NCBI RefSeq assembly: GCF_014646355.1
Contig: NZ_BMNH01000002.1
Location: 298,247-362,246, forward strand
DNA: 64,000 nt
Source: Nonomuraea cavernae
GTDB taxonomy: Bacteria; Actinomycetota; Actinomycetes; Streptosporangiales; Streptosporangiaceae
Direction of reading: 5' to 3'
The notes beneath the pieces are model-generated. The model did not search any database. It was not told the DNA's origin and saw only the letters and a program-made list of their open reading frames with translations. A program made the translations under genes and the position numbers. Of the stretch, positions 52,238 to 59,878 are shown piece after piece; position 1 is the first letter of the stretch; each line of letters opens with the position of its first letter.

Positions 52238-52927
52238 ATGGACTTCCCGCACGCTCCGGCACCGGCGTTTCTCTTCGATCTCGACGGCACCCTGATCGAC
52301 AGCGTCTACCAGCACGTGATCGCCTGGCGGCAGGCGCTGTCCGGGATGGGGATCGATCTGTCGGTCTGGCGGATCCACCGGCGCATCGGGATGAGCGGCG
52401 GCCTGTTCGTCAGCGCGCTGCTGCGGGAGACCGGGCTGAAGCTGACCCAGGAGCAGATCGACGAGCTGCAGAACACGCACGCCGACGCCTACACCGAGCA
52501 GGCCGGCTCGGTCAGGCCGCTGCCCGGCGCCCCGGAGCTGCTGGCCGAGCTGACCTCGCGCGGCGTGCCGTGGGCCATCGCGACCAGCGGCTACGCCCGG
52601 ACGGCCCGGCTCGCCCTGGGCCTGCTGGGCCTGCCGGAGGACACCCCGCTGGTCACCCGCGACCTGGTACGCCGGGCGAAGCCGGACCCCGATCTGTTCC
52701 TGGCCGGTGCGGCATTGCTCGACGTTGACCCGCGCCATGCCATGGTGGTGGGCGACAGCGTCTGGGACCTGCTCGCGGCCCGCCGGGCGGGCTCGCTGGG
52801 GATCGGGCTGCTGTCCGGCGGTTACGGCAGGGACGAGCTCGAGCGGGCCGGCGCCTTCCGCGTGTACGCCGACCCGGCCGACATGCTGGACCGGCTTGAC
52901 GAGCTGGGCGTGCGCCAGAGCGACTGA
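52238..52927 (+). CDS. HAD-superfamily phosphatase (beta-phosphoglucomutase/Gph-like)
   Basis: A 229-residue HAD hydrolase. Motif I is FLFDLDGTLIDSV (nucleophile and acid Asp), motif II the Ser/Thr in IATSGYART, motif III the Lys in RAKPDPDLFLAGA and motif IV VVGDSVWDLLAARRAG. The helical cap at about 20-90 is subclass I. Substrate is likely a small sugar or glycolate phosphate. ATG 52238 starts MDFPHAP; ATG 52202 upstream would add 12 residues. It precedes 6-phosphogluconate dehydrogenase, separated by a 10-bp tandem repeat. Confidence 0.83.
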   Translation: MDFPHAPAPAFLFDLDGTLIDSVYQHVIAWRQALSGMGIDLSVWRIHRRIGMSGGLFVSALLRETGLKLTQEQIDELQNTHADAYTEQAGSVRPLPGAPELLAELTSRGVPWAIATSGYARTARLALGLLGLPEDTPLVTRDLVRRAKPDPDLFLAGAALLDVDPRHAMVVGDSVWDLLAARRAGSLGIGLLSGGYGRDELERAGAFRVYADPADMLDRLDELGVRQSD

Positions 52928-52940
52928 CGGCGCGGACCAG

Positions 52941-52990
52941 ACGCGGACAGGCGTGGACAGGCGCAGACAGGCGCAGACAGGCGTGGGACA
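52941..52990. repeat. 10-bp tandem repeat (GCGNRGACAG), about five units
   Basis: Units ACGCGGACAG, GCGTGGACAG, GCGCAGACAG, GCGCAGACAG and GCGTGGGACA run in tandem from 14 bp after the HAD stop. The copies differ at two positions, so the array has drifted. It lies in the leader of the gnd gene. Confidence 0.8.
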
Positions 52991-53065
52991 TGACCGGGGC
53001 AGGCGCCGGACATCCGGGCGAACCTCCGGGGCCTGATCGTGCGTATCCACGACAGAGGAGCTGAG

Positions 53066-54490
53066 ATGGACTTGGCGGACATCGGCGTCACCGGTCTGGC
53101 GACCATGGGGCGCAATCTGGCACGCAACCTGGCGAGGCACGGCTACGCCGTGGCCGTGCACAACCGGTCGGCGAGCCGTACCCACGACCTGATGAAGGAG
53201 TTCGGCGGCGAGGGCACGTTCGTGCCGTCGGAGGAGATGGCGGGCTTCGTGGCGTCGCTGAAGCGGCCCCGGCGCGCGATCATCATGGTCAAGGCGGGCG
53301 CCGGCACGGACGCGGTGATCGACCAGCTCGCGGAGCTCATGGAGCCGGGCGACATGATCGTCGACGGCGGCAACGCGCACTTCGCGGACACCCGGCGGCG
53401 CGAGGCGGCGCTGCGGGAGCTCGGCATCCACTTCGTCGGCACCGGCATCTCCGGCGGCGAGGAGGGCGCGCTCAACGGACCGAGCATCATGCCGGGCGGC
53501 TCCAAGGAATCGTGGGAGGCACTGGGCCCGATCCTGCAGGACATCTCGGCCAAGGTGGACGGCGTGCCGTGCGCCGTCCACGTCGGTCCCGACGGCGCCG
53601 GGCACTTCGTGAAGATGGTTCACAACGGCATCGAGTACTCCGACATGCAGCTCATCGCCGAGTCCTACGACCTGCTGCGCCAGGCGCTCGGCGCCACCCC
53701 GGCCGAGCTGGCCACGATCTTCCGCGAGTGGAACCAGGGCGAGCTCGACTCCTACCTGATCGAGATCACCGCCGAGGTGCTCGACCAGGTCGACGAGGCC
53801 ACCGGCAGGCCGTTCGTGGACGTCGTGGTCGACCAGGCCGAGCAGAAGGGCACCGGCCGCTGGACCGTGCAGAGCGCGCTGGACCTGGGCGTGCCGGTGA
53901 CGGGCATCGCCGAGGCGGTCTTCGCCCGCGCCCTGTCGGGCCACCCGGAGCAGCGCCGGGCCGCCGCCGGGCTGGAGGGGCCGAAGCTGTCCGGGGTGGG
54001 CGGGCGCGAGCTGGTCGAGGACGTCAGGCAGGCCCTGTACGCGTCCAAGATCGTCGCCTACGCGCAGGGCTTCGACCAGATGGCCGCCGCCTCCCGGGAG
54101 TACGGCTGGGACCTCCAACTGGGCGCGATGGCCACGATCTGGCGAGGCGGCTGCATCATCAGGGCCAAGTTCCTCGACCGGATCCGCACCGCCTACGACG
54201 CCGACCCCGGGCTGCCGACGCTGCTGGCCGACCCGACGTTCGCGGCGGCGCTCAACCTCGCCCAGGACTCCTGGCGGCGCGTCGTGACGACGGCCGTCCA
54301 GATCGGCGTGCCCACGCCGGGCTTCTCCTCGGCCCTGGCCTACTACGACGGGTTGCGGCGCGACCGGCTGCCCGCCTCGCTGGTGCAGGGACTGCGCGAC
54401 TACTTCGGCGCGCACACCTACCACCGCGTCGACCGGGAGGGCGCCTTCCACACCGACTGGTCGGGCGACCGCGCCGAACGCCCCGCCTAG
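53066..54490 (+). CDS. gnd: 6-phosphogluconate dehydrogenase, decarboxylating
   Basis: A 474-residue enzyme of the oxidative pentose phosphate pathway, making ribulose-5-phosphate, CO2 and NADPH. The dinucleotide fold is IGVTGLATMGRNLARNLARH, with HNRSASRT at the NADP-selective position. The substrate and catalytic region includes FVGTGISGGEEGALNGPSIM and HFVKMVHNGIEYSDMQLIAE with Lys and Asn catalytic residues. The C-terminal part includes GTGRWTVQSALDLGVP and RDYFGAHTYHRVDREG. The length matches the dimeric long form. ATG 53066 has GAGGAGCTGAG upstream. Confidence 0.95.
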   Translation: MDLADIGVTGLATMGRNLARNLARHGYAVAVHNRSASRTHDLMKEFGGEGTFVPSEEMAGFVASLKRPRRAIIMVKAGAGTDAVIDQLAELMEPGDMIVDGGNAHFADTRRREAALRELGIHFVGTGISGGEEGALNGPSIMPGGSKESWEALGPILQDISAKVDGVPCAVHVGPDGAGHFVKMVHNGIEYSDMQLIAESYDLLRQALGATPAELATIFREWNQGELDSYLIEITAEVLDQVDEATGRPFVDVVVDQAEQKGTGRWTVQSALDLGVPVTGIAEAVFARALSGHPEQRRAAAGLEGPKLSGVGGRELVEDVRQALYASKIVAYAQGFDQMAAASREYGWDLQLGAMATIWRGGCIIRAKFLDRIRTAYDADPGLPTLLADPTFAAALNLAQDSWRRVVTTAVQIGVPTPGFSSALAYYDGLRRDRLPASLVQGLRDYFGAHTYHRVDREGAFHTDWSGDRAERPA

Positions 54491-54521
54491 CCACCCGGCG
54501 CCACGGCGCACGCGCGATGAT

Positions 54522-54565
54522 GCTACGGCGTCACGGCGCTACGCCGCACGGCGCTACGGCGTCAT
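54522..54565. repeat. 15-bp tandem repeat, about three copies
   Basis: Imperfect copies of GCGCTACGGCGTCACG (variants GCTACGGCGTCACG, GCGCTACGCCGCACG, GCGCTACGGCGTCAT) run from 54522 to 54565. The last copy supplies the stop codon of the minus-strand thioesterase gene (54562). Confidence 0.75.
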
Positions 54566-55344
54566 GAGGTCGAGGCCGGGGTGCCGGGCGCCATGGCGTT
54601 GGCGACGGCGGTGACCAGGCAGAACCCGATCGGCCCGGCGGCGTCGTGGAACGTGCACTGCCCGGTGGCGATGCCGTCGGCGCTGAGATGGCCGGTCGAC
54701 TCGACGCCGATCAACTCGCCCTCGGGCAGCCGGCCCAGGGTGAGCGTGTAGTCGGCGTTGATGAACGGGAGGCCGCCGGCGCCGCCGTTGCTGAGCGGGC
54801 TGGCGAAGTCGGCCGCCAGCGCCACCCGGGTGAACGGCGTGATCTCCTCGTCGTCCACCAGCGGGTGGCGCTCACGCAGCCAGACCCGATGCGGCCCCGG
54901 CTGGGCCCACTCGGTCCGCCACCACAGGTCGAACGGCGGCGTCCACTCGCCGGCCTCCAACGGCGGGGCCTCGGGCGGAGGCTCGTCCCACATGGGAGTG
55001 ATGAGCCGCTCGCCTTCGGGCTGCTCGCCCTTCCTGAGCAGTACGGCGCCGGCCCGGCCGATCACCCCCTGGTCGGTGCGGATCACGGCGTCGGCCACCC
55101 GGATCCTGCGGCCGTCCCTGACCAGCTCCGTCTCGACGGTCACCGGCAGCAGCGGGCTGTTGCGGAACAGGTCGACGGTGAGCCTGGCGAAGCTCAGACC
55201 AGGCGCGCCGTACTCCTGCTCGATGGCGCGGGCGGCGAGCCCGCCGAGCAGGCGGCCGTGGAGCATGTCGGGGGACCAGGGGCTGCGGGCGTGCGGCTCG
55301 GGCACGAACTCGCCCTGCTTACGCGTGAAGAACGCTGACGTCAC
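54562..55344 (-). CDS. Thioesterase-family protein (TesB-like double hotdog)
   Basis: A 260-residue protein with two hotdog-like halves. The first is SPDMLHGRLLGGLAARAIEQ with LTVDLFRNSPLLPVTVETEL; the second is TRVALAADFASPLSNGG with INADYTLTLGRLPEGELIGV and GIATGQCTFHDAAGPIGFCL. This is the layout of TesB-like acyl-CoA thioesterases and is common in actinobacteria without a known substrate. GTG 55344 (VTSAFFTRKQGEF) is preferred. An upstream start at 55407 adds an unconserved stretch. No clear ribosome-binding site precedes 55344. Confidence 0.72.
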   Translation of the reverse strand: MTSAFFTRKQGEFVPEPHARSPWSPDMLHGRLLGGLAARAIEQEYGAPGLSFARLTVDLFRNSPLLPVTVETELVRDGRRIRVADAVIRTDQGVIGRAGAVLLRKGEQPEGERLITPMWDEPPPEAPPLEAGEWTPPFDLWWRTEWAQPGPHRVWLRERHPLVDDEEITPFTRVALAADFASPLSNGGAGGLPFINADYTLTLGRLPEGELIGVESTGHLSADGIATGQCTFHDAAGPIGFCLVTAVANAMAPGTPASTS

Positions 55345-55541
55345 AGAATCGGATTCTAGTTCTTGCGGTGACTCTCCGCCCAGTCCCCGGGCGGCGGGCG
55401 CCCGCATCAGGCCACCTCGCGGATCGCGGTCAGATCAGCCCGCCGAGACGCAGAACGGATGGCCTTCCGGGTCGGTGAGCGCGGCGCGGTCGGCGGGGGC
55501 CGTCTCCGGATCCGGTCCGGCGTCCGCGTAAGATCCCCTGC

Positions 55542-55973
55542 GTGCGCGATTCAGGTGAAGATCCCAGGCCCGCCAGGGGCGCGGTGCGCGAGATCCACTC
55601 GCTCGACGGGGCCGCCCGGCTGTCCTACTCCCCCGACCTCGACGGCCTCGCCGACCCCGGTGAGATCGTCTGGGCCTGGGTGCCCTACGAGGAGGACCCA
55701 GGGCGCGGCAAGGACCGCCCGCTGCTGGTCGTCGGCCGCACGGGCCACCGGCTGATCGCCCTGATGCTGTCCAGCCGCGGCGACGACGGCGCCGACTGGC
55801 TGGAGGTCGGCGCCTGGGGCCGCGACGGCAAGGTGTCCCACCTGCGGCTCGACCGGGTCTTCGTGCTCGACGAGGACGACATCCGGCGCGAGGGCGCCGT
55901 CCTCGACGGCGACCGGTTCGCCCGCGTGGCGGCCCGGCTGATGACGATGTACGGCTGGGCCGCCGGCCGCTAG
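55542..55973 (+). CDS. PemK/MazF-like protein
   Basis: A 143-residue protein whose core, ADPGEIVWAWVPYEEDPGRG followed by KDRPLLVVG and LIALMLSS, matches the PemK/MazF fold of endoribonuclease toxins: the strand-loop with P-Y-E-E-D-P and the K-x-RPxLVV motif. The first ~40 residues are an extra charged segment. No antitoxin gene is adjacent: upstream is a thioesterase on the other strand. It may be a solitary, domesticated member found widely in actinomycetes. Start is GTG 55542. Its stop lies in the first copy of a 52-bp tandem duplication. Confidence 0.72.
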   Translation: MRDSGEDPRPARGAVREIHSLDGAARLSYSPDLDGLADPGEIVWAWVPYEEDPGRGKDRPLLVVGRTGHRLIALMLSSRGDDGADWLEVGAWGRDGKVSHLRLDRVFVLDEDDIRREGAVLDGDRFARVAARLMTMYGWAAGR

Positions 55974-56069
55974 CCCCCGCTCCACTCGGGGATCTCGCCC
56001 GGCGCGTGACACCGGAAGCCGCTAGCCCCTGCTCCACTCGGGGGTCTCCCCCGGCGCGTGACACCGGAA
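55966..56069. repeat. 52-bp tandem duplication of the cupin gene 3' end
   Basis: Bases 55966-56017 and 56018-56069 are two copies of a 52-bp unit with a few mismatches. The second copy is the last 16 codons of the minus-strand cupin gene plus its stop. The first copy still encodes the same ending (GFRCHAPGEIPEWSGG and stop) downstream of that stop. The TAG in the first copy also lies at the stop of the plus-strand PemK-like gene (55971-55973). Confidence 0.9.
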
Positions 56070-56429
56070 GCCGGGGGCTCCTTCGAGCGCCTTCTCCTCG
56101 CCTCCCGGCGTGTAGGTGACGATCAGCCGGAGCGGGCGCCAGGTCGTGTTGTACGTCGAGTGGTCGACGCCCATTGGGATGTGCACCGTGTCGCCCTCGC
56201 GGATCGGGAACGGGTCGCCGTCGCCGACGGTCTGCTCGGCCTCTCCGGAGACGACGTACAGGATCTCCTCCGCGGCCGGGTGGTTGTGCCGGGCGTGGCC
56301 CTGGCCAGGGTTGACCACGACCTCGCCGAACGTGCTGCCCGCGCCCGGGATCAGCGACGGGGTGACGAACCACTTGATCGAGCCCCAGTCGAGCGACATC
56401 GTCGACACGGAGTTGGGATTGACCAGCAT
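56022..56429 (-). CDS. Small cupin-domain protein
   Basis: A 135-residue single cupin. Motif 1 is GQGHARHNHPAAEEILYVVSG, which supplies metal-binding His/His/Glu; I list it from GQGHARHN through EEILYV. Motif 2 is GDTVHIPMGVDHSTYN, with the fourth-ligand His. It could be a dioxygenase, isomerase or metal/sugar-binding protein. ATG 56429 directly follows the TAA of a 41-codon frame (56430-56555). The gene end has been duplicated (55966-56069). Confidence 0.8.
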   Translation of the reverse strand: MLVNPNSVSTMSLDWGSIKWFVTPSLIPGAGSTFGEVVVNPGQGHARHNHPAAEEILYVVSGEAEQTVGDGDPFPIREGDTVHIPMGVDHSTYNTTWRPLRLIVTYTPGGEEKALEGAPGFRCHAPGETPEWSRG

Positions 56430-56555
56430 TTAGGTCTCCAGGCTGTTGAAGGCCGCCACCTGCTCGGTGATGGCGCGTCCGGCGGAAGGAGATCGGCCGG
56501 CGAGGCTCCGGGGCGGCCTTCCGCCGCCCGGTGTGCCCGCGAGTTCGGCCGTCAT
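56430..56555 (-). CDS. 41-residue peptide frame abutting the cupin gene
   Basis: ATG 56555 opens a frame (MTAELAGTPGGGRPPRSLAG, ending AITEQVAAFNSLET) whose TAA is immediately followed by the cupin ATG (TAAATG). Zero spacing suggests translational coupling, or an ancestral longer cupin N-terminus cut by a stop. No known peptide family is recognised. The upstream gap to 56675 shows nothing else. Confidence 0.35.
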   Translation of the reverse strand: MTAELAGTPGGGRPPRSLAGRSPSAGRAITEQVAAFNSLET

Positions 56556-56674
56556 GCTCCGACGTTAACCGGCCGGAGCGCGATCGGCCGGTCACATAGA
56601 ATCATCACCGGCCCGCCGAACGGGCACGAGCCCGCCTGTCCGCCCCGGGTGACCCGGGCGTCGTATGATCGTCA

Positions 56675-56701
56675 CCTCCCCACGGTGATCGAGTGGGGAG
56701 G
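56675..56701 (+). promoter_or_regulatory. Hairpin that pairs with the ribosome-binding site of the DUF3152 gene
   Basis: CCTCCCCA (56675-56682) is perfectly complementary to TGGGGAGG (56694-56701), with an 11-nt loop. The second arm is the ribosome-binding site 5-11 nt before the TTG start at 56706. If transcribed, the stem would hide the site and limit translation. A GTG at 56685 lies in the loop. Confidence 0.55.
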
Positions 56702-56705
56702 CGCG

Positions 56706-57455
56706 TTGCGTCGGTCGGTGGTGCTGGTCCTGATCCTGCTGGCGGCCGGTTGCGGCGCGCAGTCCCCTTCGGCGCCCCCGCCGTCGGCGTCCGAGACCTC
56801 CTCCCGGCCGCCCTCGGCGCTCCGCCCGCCGGGGCCGCTCCGGCCGACGGCTCAGCGTCGCCCGGCCCGCGAGCCGACGCCGGCCGCCGAGGCCAGGCCG
56901 GTGAAGGTGCCGTACACCGCCTCGGGCCGCTACTCGGTGGTGCGCGGGAGAGCTCCGGCGCGGCCTGGGCCGGGCGAGGTGGTGCGCTACCTGGTCGAGG
57001 TGGAGGGCGGCCTGCCGTTCGACGGCGACGCGTTCGCGGCCGCGGTGCACCGCACGCTCAACGACCCGCGCGGCTGGGCGCCGTTCCAGCGCGTCGACCA
57101 CGGCCCGGTACGGGTCCGCGTGGCGCTGTCCAGCCCGGCCATGACGGACCGGCAGTGCCTGCCGCTGCGCACCGGCGGCGACCTGTCGTGCTGGAACGGC
57201 ACCCGTTCGATCATCAACGCGCGGCGCTGGGCCGCCGGCGTCCCGCAGTACGAGGGCGACCTGGCCGCCTACCGTGACTACGTGATCAGCCACGAGGTGG
57301 GGCACAGCCTCGGCCACGGCCACACCGGCTGCCCCGGGCCCGGGCGGCCGGCCCCGGTGATGGCGCAGCAGTCGAAGTCGCTCGGCGGCTGCCGCCCCAA
57401 CCCGTGGCCGTACCCCTCGCGGCCGAAGGACCGGCGTCCGGGACGTGACCGCTGA
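56706..57455 (+). CDS. DUF3152 lipoprotein, putative zinc metalloprotease
   Basis: A 249-residue exported lipoprotein. The signal VVLVLILLAAGCGAQ has a lipobox Cys near residue 15. A Pro/Ser/Arg-rich tether follows to about residue 70. The DUF3152 core has FDGDAFAAAVHRTLNDPRGW, CLPLRTGGDLSCWNG, NARRWAAGVPQYEGDLAAYR and the zinc site HEVGHSLGHGH (HExxHxxGxxH). The full motif supports a metzincin-like protease, though activity for the family is not established to my knowledge. TTG 56706 fits the GGGGAGG site; GTG 56685 is an alternative. Confidence 0.82.
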   Translation: MRRSVVLVLILLAAGCGAQSPSAPPPSASETSSRPPSALRPPGPLRPTAQRRPAREPTPAAEARPVKVPYTASGRYSVVRGRAPARPGPGEVVRYLVEVEGGLPFDGDAFAAAVHRTLNDPRGWAPFQRVDHGPVRVRVALSSPAMTDRQCLPLRTGGDLSCWNGTRSIINARRWAAGVPQYEGDLAAYRDYVISHEVGHSLGHGHTGCPGPGRPAPVMAQQSKSLGGCRPNPWPYPSRPKDRRPGRDR

Positions 57456-57483
57456 ACCACGGACACATCGACTGATCAAAATC

Positions 57484-57498
57484 TATCGCGATATATCG
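57484..57498. promoter_or_regulatory. Overlapping palindromes upstream of the MBL-fold gene
   Basis: TATCGCGATA (57484-57493) and CGATATATCG (57489-57498) are two perfect overlapping palindromes in an AT-rich patch 74-88 bp before ATG 57572. They are a candidate repressor site; the cognate regulator is not next to it. Confidence 0.5.
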
Positions 57499-57571
57499 TA
57501 GAAATCGGGAACATGGGGAACGGCCCAACCGGTTGAGCACAACAGAACCGATACTCAGGGGAGTGTGAGCG

Positions 57572-58690
57572 ATGGCAGGACTTCGGACGGCACGGCGGAT
57601 CCTCCTGGGAGGGGCGGCCGTCACGGCGGCGGGGCTGGCCCTTCGCGACGTCCCGGCCGAGCTGGGCGTGCGGCCGCTGACGTCGGGGCCGGATCGGACG
57701 GCCAGGATGTGGCGCTCGCCGCAGTTCAGGGACGGCAGGTTCGTCAACACGATGGCGGAGCCGACCGTGGTGAACACGCCACCCCCCGGCCTGGTGCGCG
57801 AGCTGGCCAGAAACCGCGAGCAGCGCCGCCCGGCCGGGCCGATCCCGGTGCGCGTCCCGCCGACCGGCGAGCCTTCGCCCACCGGCGTCCGCGCGATCTG
57901 GTACGGCCACGCGTCCACGCTGGTGGAGATCGAGGGGCGGCGGGTGCTGTTCGACCCGGTGTGGAGCAGGCGCCCCTCCCCCTCACAGCTGGTCGGCCCC
58001 AAGCGGCACCATCCGCCGCCGGTGCCGCTCGCCGAGCTGCCGCGGGTCGACGCGATCGCGATCTCGCACGACCACTACGACCACCTCGACCGGGCCACCG
58101 TGCGCTCGCTGACCGCCACGCAGAAGGCGCCGTTCCTGGTGCCGCTGGGCATCGGCGCGCACCTGGAGCGCTGGGGTGTGCCCGCCTACCGGATCATCGA
58201 GCTCGACTGGGAGGAGGAGGCCGAGGTGGCGGGGCTGCGCCTCGTCGCGACGGCCGCCCGCCACTTCTCCGGCCGCTCGCTCACCCGTAACGACACGCTC
58301 TGGGGGTCGTGGGTGGTCGCCGGGCCGACCAGGCGGGTGTTCTACGCGGGCGACTCGGGCTACTTCGAGGGTTACCGGGGCATCGGCGCCGCGCACGGGC
58401 CGTTCGACCTGACCCTGATGCCCATCGGGGCCTACAGCCCCGCCTGGCCGGACATCCACATGGACCCCGAGGAGGCGGTCAACGCCCATCTCGACCTCGG
58501 TGGCCGGCTGCTGCTGCCGGTGCACTGGGCGACGTTCACGCTCGCGCTGCACCCGTGGGCGGAGCCGGTGGACCGGCTGTGGCGCGAGGCCAAGGCCCGC
58601 GACGTCCCGATTGTGGTGCCCCGGCCCGGCGAGGCCGTGGACACCGACGCCACGCCGGCGGTCGACGGCTGGTGGGAGACCCTGGGCTGA
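57572..58690 (+). CDS. MBL-fold metal-dependent hydrolase (NAPE-PLD/UlaG-like)
   Basis: A 372-residue metallo-beta-lactamase-fold hydrolase. Zinc ligands appear in AISHDHYDHLD (HxHxDH), ARHFSGRS, YAGDSGYF and the final LLLPVHWATF. This order fits the NAPE-phospholipase D / UlaG branch, which cleaves phosphodiesters or lactones. The N-terminus (LRTARRILLGGAAVTAAGLA) has twin arginines and a hydrophobic stretch, so Tat export or membrane anchoring is possible. Substrate unknown. ATG 57572. Confidence 0.82.
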   Translation: MAGLRTARRILLGGAAVTAAGLALRDVPAELGVRPLTSGPDRTARMWRSPQFRDGRFVNTMAEPTVVNTPPPGLVRELARNREQRRPAGPIPVRVPPTGEPSPTGVRAIWYGHASTLVEIEGRRVLFDPVWSRRPSPSQLVGPKRHHPPPVPLAELPRVDAIAISHDHYDHLDRATVRSLTATQKAPFLVPLGIGAHLERWGVPAYRIIELDWEEEAEVAGLRLVATAARHFSGRSLTRNDTLWGSWVVAGPTRRVFYAGDSGYFEGYRGIGAAHGPFDLTLMPIGAYSPAWPDIHMDPEEAVNAHLDLGGRLLLPVHWATFTLALHPWAEPVDRLWREAKARDVPIVVPRPGEAVDTDATPAVDGWWETLG

Positions 58691-58721
58691 CCTTCCGGCG
58701 GTCGACGACTCGTTGGACGGC

Positions 58722-58780
58722 GCGGGGGGACGAGGCGGGGGACGAGGCGGGGGACGCAGGGGGATGCGGGGGGACGCCCT
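58722..58780. repeat. G-rich direct repeats (GGCGGGGGACGA units)
   Basis: Twelve-base units with GGGGGACGAGGC recur, followed by GGGGGATGC and GGGGGGACG. Five runs of five or six G on one strand could form a G-quadruplex. It lies between the MBL and pirin genes, 30 bp before the pirin GTG. Confidence 0.6.
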
Positions 58781-58809
58781 GGCCCGCCGCGCCGCCGTAC
58801 AGTCAGGGG

Positions 58810-59724
58810 GTGAGCAACCTGGAACAGGACCCCCGCGAGATCCGGTGCCACGCGGACGCGGCGACCGCGAGCGAGTCGCTGGCCGGGCGCGACGTGCCGC
58901 TGGGCGGGCCGCGCGCGATGCGGGTGAGCCGCACGCTGCCGGGCGTGCGGCGACGCATGATCGGCGCATGGTGTTTCGTCGACGCCTACGGCCCCGAGGT
59001 CGCCGCGATGCGGGTGCCGCCGCACCCGCACACCGGGCTGCAGACCGTGAGCTGGCTGGTGGCGGGCGAGGTGCTGCACCGTGACAGCCTGGGCAGCCTC
59101 CAGCCGATCCGGCCGGGGCAGCTCAACCTGATGACGGCCGGGCGCGGCATCTCCCACTCGGAGGAGTCCGGCGAGGCGGTGCTCCACGGGGTGCAGCTGT
59201 GGGTGGCGCTGCCCGCCGAGCACCGGCACGTCGTGCCCGCGTTCGAGCACCATCCGGCACTGCCCGCGCTCACCGGTCCCGGCTTCGACGCCAGTGTGAT
59301 CATGGGGTCGTTCGGCGGGGTGACTTCACCGGCGACCGCCTACAGCCCGCTCGCGGGCGCCGAGATCACCGTCGCCGGTGACGCCGAGCTGCCTCTCGAC
59401 CCCGCGTTCGAGCACGGCGTCCTGCTGCTCGACGGCGTGGTGGAGCCGCTGGAGGCCGGCCCGCTGCGCTACCTGCCGCCCGGCCGGGCGAGCCTGCGCG
59501 TGCGCGGCGGCGGCCGGATCCTGCTGATCGGCGGCGAGCCGTTCGGCGAGGAGATCGTGATGTGGTGGAACTTCGTCGGGCGCACCCACGACGAGATCGC
59601 CGGCTTCCGCAAGGAGTGGATGGAGGGCGACGGGTTCGGCACGGTGACCGGGTTCGACGGCGAACCGCTCCCCGCGCCCATGATGCCGGGCACCCGGCTG
59701 CGGCCGAGGGGGCGGGTCCGCTAG
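58810..59724 (+). CDS. Pirin-family protein
   Basis: A 304-residue bicupin of the pirin family. The N-terminal cupin carries metal ligands in PPHPHTGLQTVSWLVAGEVL and in ISHSEE (His and Glu), followed by HGVQLWVALP. The C-terminal part has the typical GEPFGEEIVMWWNFVGRTHD and IAGFRKEWMEG. Bacterial pirins show quercetinase activity or interact with metabolic enzymes. I chose GTG 58810, preceded by a G-rich stretch. Its stop overlaps a possible minus-strand remnant in CTAG (59721-59724). Confidence 0.9.
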   Translation: MSNLEQDPREIRCHADAATASESLAGRDVPLGGPRAMRVSRTLPGVRRRMIGAWCFVDAYGPEVAAMRVPPHPHTGLQTVSWLVAGEVLHRDSLGSLQPIRPGQLNLMTAGRGISHSEESGEAVLHGVQLWVALPAEHRHVVPAFEHHPALPALTGPGFDASVIMGSFGGVTSPATAYSPLAGAEITVAGDAELPLDPAFEHGVLLLDGVVEPLEAGPLRYLPPGRASLRVRGGGRILLIGGEPFGEEIVMWWNFVGRTHDEIAGFRKEWMEGDGFGTVTGFDGEPLPAPMMPGTRLRPRGRVR

Positions 59725-59825
59725 CCGTTCGTCCCGCGCTCCTCCTCGTGGCGTCGCATCGCGGACATCACGGCCGCGCCCGCCGCGCCGACGAACTCAC
59801 CCCGGTTGGCCGCCGCCCAGTCCAC
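59721..59825 (-). pseudogene. Possible C-terminal gene remnant (34 codons)
   Basis: From GTG 59825 the minus strand encodes VDWAAANRGEFVGAAGAAVM, then SAMRRHEEERGTNG and a stop. The composition is protein-like, and a TGA sits directly upstream in frame. It reads like the tail of a larger enzyme whose body is gone. The family is not recognised, so this is tentative. Confidence 0.3.
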
Positions 59826-59865
59826 TCAGCGCCAGAACACGTTCCGTAGTCGATCGCCTACGGTC

Positions 59866-59871
59866 TAGAAT
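59866..59871 (+). promoter_or_regulatory. -10 element TAGAAT of a leaderless transcript
   Basis: TAGAAT ends 7 bases before ATG 59879, the spacing typical of actinobacterial leaderless mRNAs. There is no ribosome-binding site before the ATG, which fits that reading. A -35 box is not clear. Confidence 0.6.
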
Positions 59872-59878
59872 CGTCCGT

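Noticed and set aside
55542..55973. Complete toxin-antitoxin module
   Set aside because: The PemK/MazF-like gene has no small antitoxin gene next to it on the same strand, so only a solitary toxin-like protein is supported.
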